Of a stretch of 29,343 bases of DNA, positions 1 to 7,000 are shown one piece after another (within the stretch, counting starts at the first letter, position 1; every line of letters starts with the position of its first letter). The stretch is from Actinomycetales bacterium UBA1383. Its GTDB lineage: Bacteria; Actinomycetota; Actinomycetes; Actinomycetales; Actinomycetaceae. Made by a program: the position numbers and the translations under genes. A model generated the notes under the pieces. The model saw only the letters and a program-made list of their open reading frames with translations. It searched no databases and was not told the DNA's origin. The stretch spans positions 4,088-33,430 of the forward strand of contig DBQX01000025.1 in the NCBI GenBank assembly GCA_002305415.1. The letters are read 5' to 3'.

Positions 1-41
1 GTTCACGTCACCGCGAGAGATTCCGCCGGGGACACTCGCAC

Positions 42-79
42 CGACCCGCCTCAACGCCCCCGACCCGCCTCAACGCCCC
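42..79. repeat. 19-bp tandem direct repeat
   Basis: Two perfect adjacent copies of a 19-base unit (42-60 and 61-79, beginning CGACCCGCC) lie immediately downstream of the hydrolase stop codon. No hairpin or T-tract accompanies them, so I do not call a terminator. The rest of the first 81 bases shows nothing recognisable. Confidence 0.9.
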
Positions 80-81
80 GA

Positions 82-849
82 TCAGCCCTCGCCCAGATAC
101 CGCGCAGACCACGCCGCCACCACGTCCGCCACCCACCGCGCGTCCGCGGGGCGGGTGAGGAGGTGGTCCGCGCCGTCGAGGGAGACGAAGGACTTCGGGT
201 GCCGCGCCAGCCGGAAGATCTCCGTGGCGTTGTCGATGCTCACCGTGCGGTCCTGCGGCGAGTGCATCACGAGCAGCGCCCGCCCCAGCTCCGCGATCCG
301 CCGACTCTGCGGCTGGGAGCGGATGTCCTCGAGGAACTCCTTGTGCAGCGTGAACGGGCGGCCCGCGATGCGGACCCGCACGACGGAGTCGTCGTCGACG
401 TCGTCCGCGTCCACGCCCAGCAGGTCGGTGACGTGGCCCGGGTCCGACGGCGCGGCGATCGTGACGACGGCGCGCACGTCCGGGATCCGCGCGGCGGCGG
501 CGAGGACGGCCGCCCCGCCGAGGGAGTGGCCGATCAGGAGCCCGGGGGCGCGGCCGCGGACCTCCCCGAGGAAGGTGGCGGCGGCGCCGAGGTCCGCGAC
601 GTCCATGGAGAACGTGGCCGCGCCGAACTCGCCCTCGGACTCGCCGAGGCCGGTCACGTCGAAGCGGAGGACCTCGAAGCCGCGGTCCGTGAGGGCACGC
701 GCGATGCGGGCCGCGGCGATCGAGTCCTTCCCGCACGTGAAGCAGTGCGCCACGACCGCCGACGCCGTTCCCGCGCCGGAGGACGGGCGGTCGAGCAGGC
801 CCACCAGCCGTTGCCCGTGCGCGCCCGCGAACTCCACCCGCTCAGCCAT
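82..849 (-). CDS. alpha/beta hydrolase (serine hydrolase)
   Basis: This is a 255-residue single-domain alpha/beta hydrolase, probably a cytoplasmic esterase or acyl hydrolase; the substrate is unknown. The nucleophile elbow GHSLGG places the catalytic Ser at residue 109. The likely acid is Asp201 in SPQDRTVS and the likely base is His230 in GADHLL, a complete triad in the usual order. The N-terminal half resembles the hydrolase half of hydrolase-OsmC fusion proteins of actinobacteria and proteobacteria, but no OsmC domain follows here because the protein ends at GEG and then the window ends. The start is set by a strong GGAGG Shine-Dalgarno site 7 bases upstream of ATG. The gene begins 13 bases after the stop of the upstream oxidoreductase, so the two are very likely cotranscribed. 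Confidence 0.9.
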   Translation of the reverse strand: MAERVEFAGAHGQRLVGLLDRPSSGAGTASAVVAHCFTCGKDSIAAARIARALTDRGFEVLRFDVTGLGESEGEFGAATFSMDVADLGAAATFLGEVRGRAPGLLIGHSLGGAAVLAAAARIPDVRAVVTIAAPSDPGHVTDLLGVDADDVDDDSVVRVRIAGRPFTLHKEFLEDIRSQPQSRRIAELGRALLVMHSPQDRTVSIDNATEIFRLARHPKSFVSLDGADHLLTRPADARWVADVVAAWSARYLGEG

Positions 850-862
850 TCCGGTTGCCTCC

Positions 863-1834
863 TCAGCCCGAGAGCGCGACGTCGAGGACGATCTTCCCGA
901 ACGTCTTCTCCTCGTTGATCAGCCGGTGGGCCTTCTCCGCGCGTTCCAGCGGCACCACCGCGTCCACTACCGGGGTGACGCGGCCCCAGTACTCTGCGGC
1001 GTTGGCCACGATCCACGCCTTCTCGTTGACGCTGCGGGCGCGCAGCGTGGAGCCGTGCACCGTGAGGCGCCGCATGAGAAGGCGGCCGATGTCGAGGTCC
1101 GCCCGGCGCCCCTTCTGCGTCCCGATGATCGCGAGCTGCCCGCCTACGGCGAGTGACTTCAGGTTGTCGGCGAGCGCACCACCGCCGAGGACGTCCAGGA
1201 TCACGTTCACGCCCCAGCCCTCCGTGGCGGCGACGATGGCGGCGGGAACGTCGTCGTTGTAGTTGATGACGACGTCGGCGCCCAGTTCCCGGCAGCGCTC
1301 ACCCTTGGCCGCGGAGCCGACGGTGGTGAGGACCCGGGCGCCGAGGAGCTTCGCGAGCTGGATCGCGATGTGCCCCACACCCCCGGAGCCGCCGTGGATC
1401 AGCACCGACTGGCCCTTCCGCAGCCCGCAGATGCCCACGAGGTTGTACCAGGCGGTGCACAGCGCCTCGGGGAGGGCGGCGGCGGCCGCGAAGTCGGCCG
1501 GGGAGGCGTCGTCGAGCATGAAGAGCTGGGTGACCGGGGCGACGGCGTACTCGGCGTAGCCCCCACCCTCCAGGAGCGCGGCGACGGGACGCCCGACGAG
1601 CCCCGGATCGACCTCATCCCCGACGGCCTCGACCACCCCGGCGCACTCGAGGCCGAGGATCGGCGAGGCGCCCCTCGGCGGAGGGTACGCGCCGGCGGCC
1701 TGGTGCAGGTCAGCGCGGTTGACGCCGGCGGCAACGACGTTGATGAGCACGTCGTCAGGGCCGGGGGTGGGGGCGGGCAGGTCTGCGGGGACAGGAACGT
1801 AGTTCCGGACGTCGATGGCTCGCATGGGGAACAT
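863..1834 (-). CDS. NAD(P)H:quinone oxidoreductase, PIG3-like (zinc-independent MDR family)
   Basis: This 323-residue member of the medium-chain dehydrogenase/reductase superfamily probably reduces quinones or enones with NADPH in the cytoplasm. The N-terminal GroES-like fold carries AAGVNRADLHQ and GLECAGVV, followed by the Rossmann segment with GGSGGVGHIAIQLAK, which binds the nucleotide phosphate. The Cys/His zinc ligands of classical alcohol dehydrogenases are absent, which fits the quinone reductase branch (TP53I3/PIG3 type), and the length is normal for it. Two ATG codons lie 9 bases apart (1834 and 1825). The second gives an N-terminus MRAIDV like that of relatives, but neither has a clear Shine-Dalgarno site, so the start is uncertain by three residues. 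It is first in a two-gene operon with the alpha/beta hydrolase. Confidence 0.9.
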   Translation of the reverse strand: MFPMRAIDVRNYVPVPADLPAPTPGPDDVLINVVAAGVNRADLHQAAGAYPPPRGASPILGLECAGVVEAVGDEVDPGLVGRPVAALLEGGGYAEYAVAPVTQLFMLDDASPADFAAAAALPEALCTAWYNLVGICGLRKGQSVLIHGGSGGVGHIAIQLAKLLGARVLTTVGSAAKGERCRELGADVVINYNDDVPAAIVAATEGWGVNVILDVLGGGALADNLKSLAVGGQLAIIGTQKGRRADLDIGRLLMRRLTVHGSTLRARSVNEKAWIVANAAEYWGRVTPVVDAVVPLERAEKAHRLINEEKTFGKIVLDVALSG

Positions 1835-1925
1835 GGTGCCCGTTCCGCCGCCCCGAGGTGAAGCCCTCCCGGCGGGTGGTCCCAGACGGCGTCCACGGGA
1901 TGTGACTATCCTGTGAAGAGAAGTC

Positions 1926-1964
1926 AGGCCGGGATGTGCGCAGGGGGCACGTCCCGGCCTTTTT
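1926..1964. terminator. strong intrinsic hairpin terminator, T-tract on plus strand
   Basis: A 14-bp stem pairs 1926-1939 with 1947-1960, containing one G-U pair when read as plus-strand RNA, around a 7-base loop (1940-1946) and followed by TTTTT on the plus strand. On the minus strand it lies 6 bases past the stop of the 38-residue gene, so it probably separates that gene from the downstream oxidoreductase, although the minus-strand 3' side is only pyrimidine-rich. No plus-strand gene precedes it. Confidence 0.8.
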
Positions 1965-1970
1965 GTGGCG

Positions 1971-2087
1971 TCAGCTGCAGCTGCAGCGCTGGTTCGCCGG
2001 CACCCCCGCCAGGGCCTGCTCCTTGTGTCGACCGCACCCGGCCCAGGTGACCTTGCCGCACGTACTGCACCGGGCGGGACTGCACAT
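1971..2087 (-). CDS. 38-residue Cys-rich protein of actinobacterial type
   Basis: This small protein has six Cys (residues 2, 7, 10, 18, 35, 37) and one His (21) in 38 residues, arranged C-x4-C-x2-C-x7-C-x2-H and then C-x-C at the tail. I recognise the pattern PARC..CGK.TW.GCG.H with a QRC.C ending as a conserved hypothetical protein of actinobacteria; its function is unknown. The spacing suggests a metal (zinc) site, which is inference. Two in-frame ATGs exist (2093 and 2087). The Shine-Dalgarno site GAGGAG (2094-2099) touches the first one but lies 6 bases from the second, so I choose 2087. It has its own promoter upstream and a hairpin just after its stop, so it looks monocistronic. Confidence 0.85.
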   Translation of the reverse strand: MCSPARCSTCGKVTWAGCGRHKEQALAGVPANQRCSCS

Positions 2088-2093
2088 GGTCAT

Positions 2094-2127
2094 CTCCTCG
2101 TAGGGTGGGGTCGAGGACACCAGAATA
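2094..2127 (-). promoter_or_regulatory. promoter -10 and Shine-Dalgarno site of the 38-residue gene
   Basis: On the minus strand, TATTCT (2122-2127) is a good -10 box. Transcription from about 2115 would give a leader of roughly 28 bases containing GAGGAG (2094-2099), 6 bases before the chosen ATG. No convincing -35 box is visible. Unlike most promoters in this window, this one makes a leadered mRNA. Confidence 0.55.
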
Positions 2128-2154
2128 CCGGAGGGGGTATCGAAGCGGCGGCGC

Positions 2155-4008
2155 TCAGATCGCGAGCATCAGGAGGGAGGACGCCCGCCTGCCGCCAGTG
2201 GTGTCCTCCTCAACCGTCGTTGCCTGCGGCTCGGCCAGTGTGGTGGTCGTGGGGGTGGTGGTCGTGGTGGTGGCGGTGGTCGTGGGGGTGGTGGTCGTGG
2301 GGGTGGTGGTCGTGGTGGTGGCGGTGGTCGTGGGGGTGGTGGTCGTGGTGGTGGTGGTCGTGGTGCTGGTGGTCGACGCCGTCGCGCCGCCGTCGTCGTC
2401 GCGGATCTCAGCGCCCGCCGACGCCGTGCCGAGCGTGTACGCACTGCCGGCGAGCACGGCGAGGAGTACGGACTCGGTGGGCTCGCGGAACTTGTCGTCC
2501 AGCACCGTCACCACGATCGTCACGCTCGCCACCCCCGCGGCCAGGGTCACGGCGGTCCCCTGCTTGTTCAGGGTCCCTCCGATCACCGACACCTTGTAGT
2601 CCTTCCCGAACGACGCCGTCCCGCTCCACGCCAGCCCCACGGTGATCGCCGCGGACAGGTCACCGGTCCGGGACACGGCGAACGTGATGGTGTCCGTGCC
2701 CGGCTCGGAGCCCACGGCATCGGTCGCGGCCACGCCCACCACCGTGCCCGACGGCGGCGCCGCGACCGTCACCAGCTGCGTCCCCACGGTGACGTTGCCG
2801 AACACGTCCGTCGCGGTCCACGTGATCGTGTGCGTGCCGATCGCGAACAGGTTCCCCGCGGGCACCCCGGATCGCACGAGCGAGGCGAGCAGCGTGTCGT
2901 CGGTCGCCGTGGCCACCCCGAGCGTCGAGTCCGGCACCACCACCGCGGTCGCGCCCGCGGGCGCGGCCACCACCACGTCCGGCGGCACCGTCAGCACGGG
3001 TGCCACGCCATCCACCGCGTTGACGAGCCGTGTGCCGATGAAGGTGCGCACGTCGTCGAACGACGCCGTCCCGGCCGCCACCAGCATCCCCAGGCCCCCG
3101 TCGAGGACCGGCCCGTGGTACGAGAACGAGCCCACCAGCACGCCACCCACCCGGACCTCCACCGTGGTGCCGGACAGCTTCAGGGTGACGCGCACGTCCC
3201 CGGCCGGAAGGGCCACGGCGAACCGCGAGTCGATGACGAGCTTCCCGCGGATGACGTGCCCGATGGAGACCGTGCCCGCGGACCGGTCGAGGGCCACGAA
3301 CTTGTAGTCCGTCGCGTTGTAGTGGTCGAAGACGAAGCCGCCGCTCCCGCCGCCGCCCACGAGGGCCTCGAGCTCGACGTCGGTCCCGGAGGGACGCCCC
3401 GGCAGCTCGAGCAGCGAGAGGGCTGTGGGCGCCGCCGCGTCGTCCTCCCCGACGACGGCGCCCACCAGCCGCTCCCCCACCACCGTCCACGTCCCGGTCC
3501 CGCCCGTGAGCCGGTCGCCGACGCCGTCGGCGAACGTCTCGGTCTCATCCAGCGTGGTGAGGGGCGGGAGGACCTGGACGGAGAAGTTGTCGAAGGACCC
3601 GCGGGAGTTGTCCGAACCCACGCCCACGAGGCCGTACTCCAGCCCGTACCAGGCGCCGTCCACCTGCCGGGGGGCGTACCGGTACGTGGCGCGCGCGACG
3701 CCGTCCACCAGCACGGTCACCACCAGGCCGTTCACCACCACGAGCAGGCCGTAGTACTGGTCGGCGCGCACCTGCATGTTGGCCTGGAAGTCGTACACCC
3801 ACCCCGCGGCCGTGCGGTGCCCGAGCACCACCTTGTTCGTGGACTGGTCGAGGCCGGCGAACTTGAAATCGGTGGGCGAGACGTAGTCGAAGATCAGGTA
3901 GGCGTTGGCCTTCCAGCCGGCGGTCGGCTTGATGACCGCCACCTGGGCGCTGACCTCGTAGTACGTCGGCAGGGCCTGGTCGAGGTAGAACACGGCCGCG
4001 GCATCCAT
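2155..4008 (-). CDS. severed C-terminal part of giant surface protein (LamG-like, HYR, Calx-beta, Thr-Pro stalk)
   Basis: This 617-residue reading frame is in the same frame as the giant protein upstream and is separated from it only by a TAG codon (4054-4056) and 15 sense codons. Numbering from Met4008, residues 1-150 complete a LamG/concanavalin-like sandwich whose start lies before the stop codon. Residues about 150-335 form a second one (FVFDHYNATDYKFVALD). About 335-418 form an HYR-like domain (APVLTVPPDVVV, GTHTITWTATD). About 418-540 form a Calx-beta domain ending EIRDDDGG. About 541-590 form a Thr/Pro stalk. The last 25 residues end with a short hydrophobic LLMLAI. ATG 4008 has no Shine-Dalgarno site and no signal peptide follows, so it is probably only an internal methionine. 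Alone, the fragment could be neither exported nor folded completely. Confidence 0.75.
   Translation of the reverse strand: MDAAAVFYLDQALPTYYEVSAQVAVIKPTAGWKANAYLIFDYVSPTDFKFAGLDQSTNKVVLGHRTAAGWVYDFQANMQVRADQYYGLLVVVNGLVVTVLVDGVARATYRYAPRQVDGAWYGLEYGLVGVGSDNSRGSFDNFSVQVLPPLTTLDETETFADGVGDRLTGGTGTWTVVGERLVGAVVGEDDAAAPTALSLLELPGRPSGTDVELEALVGGGGSGGFVFDHYNATDYKFVALDRSAGTVSIGHVIRGKLVIDSRFAVALPAGDVRVTLKLSGTTVEVRVGGVLVGSFSYHGPVLDGGLGMLVAAGTASFDDVRTFIGTRLVNAVDGVAPVLTVPPDVVVAAPAGATAVVVPDSTLGVATATDDTLLASLVRSGVPAGNLFAIGTHTITWTATDVFGNVTVGTQLVTVAAPPSGTVVGVAATDAVGSEPGTDTITFAVSRTGDLSAAITVGLAWSGTASFGKDYKVSVIGGTLNKQGTAVTLAAGVASVTIVVTVLDDKFREPTESVLLAVLAGSAYTLGTASAGAEIRDDDGGATASTTSTTTTTTTTTTPTTTATTTTTTPTTTTPTTTATTTTTTPTTTTLAEPQATTVEEDTTGGRRASSLLMLAI
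2246..2341. repeat. 48-bp tandem repeat encoding the Thr-Pro stalk
   Basis: Two perfect tandem copies of a 48-base unit (2246-2293 and 2294-2341) are followed by further degenerate GTCGTGGTGGTG-type sequence. On the minus strand each copy encodes a 16-residue block of Thr with one Ala and two Pro. Such arrays slip easily and may vary in copy number between strains. Confidence 0.9.
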
Positions 4009-4053
4009 GCCAAGGGACGCCGCCGAGACCGTGAGGACCGCGCCGTCGACCTC

Positions 4054-4056
4054 CTA
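4054..4056 (-). other. in-frame TAG interrupting the giant protein
   Basis: The minus-strand frame reads GTC TAG GAG and continues open on both sides. Aligning the interrupted LamG-like domain with the following one puts the stop opposite a conserved Trp (GV-stop-EVDG against GTWTVVG). A single C-to-T change at plus-strand position 4055 turns TGG into TAG. It may be a true nonsense mutation or a sequencing error. Confidence 0.85.
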
Positions 4057-7000
4057 GACGCCGCTGTCGGGCGCGAAGCCGGTCAGGGTGCCGTCGTTGA
4101 AGTTCGCGGTGCGCAGCAGGTCGCGGGACCCACCGGGGATGTTGCCGGCCTGCGGGTCGGCGGGGGCGCCGGGCTGCTGGCGCCAGATGACGCCGTCGCG
4201 CGGGGTGACCAGGCCGATCTCGCCGATGGGCTCGCCGTGGCGCAATGGGTCCGGCCAGCCCTCATCGCTCGCGATGGTCTGGTCCGCGCCCTGCGCCATC
4301 GAGAGGGCGTAGAGGAACAGGTCGAGGCCCGGCGGGCGCTGCCGGGACACCGTGGCGATCCCGAACGGGGCGAACGGCACGATGTAGGAGTTGAACTCAC
4401 CGATCCAGTCGATCAGGCGGTCGCCGCCGGTGTTGCCGATCAGGACGTCGCGCCCGGCGCCCCCGTACACCCGGTCCTCGAACATCGGGTGGGTGTCGGG
4501 GATGTCGCCCACTGCCTCGTTCACGTCCGGCGTCGACGGGTCGTCGCCCAGCCGGTCGTCCGCCTGGAGCAGGTCGTTGCCCCAGCCGCCCCACAGGGTG
4601 TCGTGGCCGGTGCCGCCCACCACCCAGTCGTTGCCGAGGTCACCGAAGAGGACGTCGTCGCCGTCGGTGCGCTGGAAGCCGGTGGAGACGCAGGTGCCGT
4701 TCGGGGCGGTCTCCGTGCAGCCGAGCCGGTCGGGGCCCTCGTCCCACTCGTTGCTGAGGAACCATGCGAACGGGAAGTCGCTGATCGGGGCACTCTCGGT
4801 GCAGGTATGGCCGCTGGGCGAGTAGGCGGTGCAGCCCCAGACGGTGACGAGGCCGGTGACATCCACCGCGAACCGGATCTCCCGCCGCGGGTCGTACTCG
4901 TCGTACAGGTCGAACTCGCCCGAGCGCGCGGTGCGGTCGTAGTGCCAGCCGTCCGGGTCCTCGGGGTTGTAGCGGAGCACGTCTCCGGGGTTGACGGGGT
5001 GACCGAAGTCGATGCGGACCAGCCCGTCCCGCTCCGTCACGCAACCGGCGTCGTCGCAGGTCGTGACGTAGTTGGGCGCCCACCCCCACTCCAGGGCCTC
5101 CGCGCCGGAGAGTGCGTCGTCGCCGGAGCCGCCGTGGAGGGCGTCGTTCCCCAAGCCGCCGAAGACGATGTCGTCGTAGCCACCGGCGGGGCGGTACAGC
5201 TCGTCGCCTGCCGGGTCCACGTTGAACGGCGTCAGGTTGACGGTCTTGTTCAGCACGCCGGCCACGTTGATCGTCTCGAGCTGCACCTGGCCGGGGGTGT
5301 AGATGACCTCGTTCAGCACGTTGCCGTTGGAGGCGCGGGTGTCGGGGTCGCGCTCGAGGAGTGCCGCGATGCCGTACAGCGGCTCGCTGTAGCAGGTGCC
5401 GTCCGCGTTGCCACGGCAGGCCTTTCCGGTGGCGTCCCAGCCGGTGGAGCTGTTGCGGCTGGTGAGGATGCGGCCGTCGTCGCCGAGGATGCCGTCACCG
5501 CCGGTGCCGCCGGAGATCCAGTCGTCGCCGTACCCGCCGACCAGGTCGTCGTCCTGGCCGTCGCCGAAGAGGACGTCGTTGCCGCGCATCCCGTAGATCC
5601 AGTCGTCGCCCGCCTCGCCGTGGATCTCGTCCGCCTCGCCGCGGTCCGGGGTGTCCGCCGGCTCGGTGTCGTACGCCGGCCCACCCAAGGTGTAGTCGAG
5701 GAAGTCCACGGCCCGCGGGATGAGGCGAACTTGCTGGTCAGCGGGCAGGCCCGCCGTGTAGGTGTCGTACGCGAAGGTCAGGTACGCGTTCGGCGTCTGC
5801 TGGACCCCGTTCGTGCCCACGAGCCGGTAGATCACGGCGTTGTCGCCGGCGATCGCGTCGGCGTCGCGGGCGTGGCCGGTCGCCGTCGTCACGATGGCGC
5901 CGTCACCGTCGACGAGGACGTCGCCCAACGCGTCGGTGACCGTGGCGTCGCCGATGTCGTTGCGTTCGATCGCGATGCCGGCACCGCCGAAGATCAGGTC
6001 CGCGCCGGTGGGCCGCAGGCTCGGCGAGACGAGGTCGAAGGGCGCCTTGAGGTCGAGCGGGTCGTCGGGGTCCACGACGCCGAGGCCGTAGAGGTTCGAG
6101 CTGTCGCCGATGATGTCGTCCTGGCCGAGCCCGCCGAAGATCGTATCGTCGCCGCCGCCCGCCTCGATGTAGTCGTCGCCGTCGCCGGAGTGGTCGTCGC
6201 CCTCGCGGTGGGCCGGGTTGACCCTCAGCGACTCGGTGTCCACCTCGGTGCCGTCACGCCACGCCCCCACGCGCGTGCCGTACGTGCCGTCGAGGAGGAC
6301 CGCGCCGTCCGGCAGCAGGTACGGGTAGGGGTCGCCGTCGGCGGCCGTGCGATGCGTCGCGGCGGTCATCGTCTCGTGGTCGTACTCGGCGAGGACCAGG
6401 CCGTCGACGTAGGCGTCACCCATGACGACGTCGTCGCCCAGTTCGCCGAAGATCTCGTCGCTGCCCGGGCCACCGGCGAGGTAATCGCTCCCCCAGAGTT
6501 CGGGGTGGTTCGCCTGGATGTCGTCGGAGTGGTCGAGGAGGGTGACGGCGTACTGCTGGACGCCGGTGGGGTCGTTCTGCCACGTCTCGGTGACGAGGAC
6601 GTGGCCGTCGGTGCCGTCCGGGATCGACGTGCCGTAGATGAGGGTGCCGGCCAGGGCGCGCATCCGCGGGTCGAGGAGGTCGGGGCGCCGGCAGCACTCG
6701 GCGTTGTCGCCGGCGATGGCATCGTTGCCGGAGCCGCCGTCGATGACGTCCCACGTGTCGAGGGCGCCGGCGACGTCGGAGCCGCCGATGAGGAGGTCGT
6801 CGTCCTCCTCGCCGTAGATGATGTCCGTGCCCTGCTCACCGAGCACGATGTCGTCACCCTGGCCGGCGAAGATGAGATCGTCGTTGCCGTTGGCGCTGAG
6901 CGAGAACACGTTGGTGGCCTCGAAATCGTAGGCGCCGCCGAGGTTCACGCAGACGCCGTTGGAGGGGTTGTCCGGGTTGTACGGAGTGCCCTCGCAGCCG

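Noticed and set aside
2088..2093. First ATG (2093) of the 38-residue gene
   Set aside because: The Shine-Dalgarno GAGGAG touches this ATG with no spacer; the second ATG has proper 6-base spacing.
4006..4008. ATG 4008 as a genuine start of an independent gene
   Set aside because: No Shine-Dalgarno site, no -10 box at leaderless distance and no signal peptide; the codons before it, back to the TAG, complete a LamG-like domain in the same frame.
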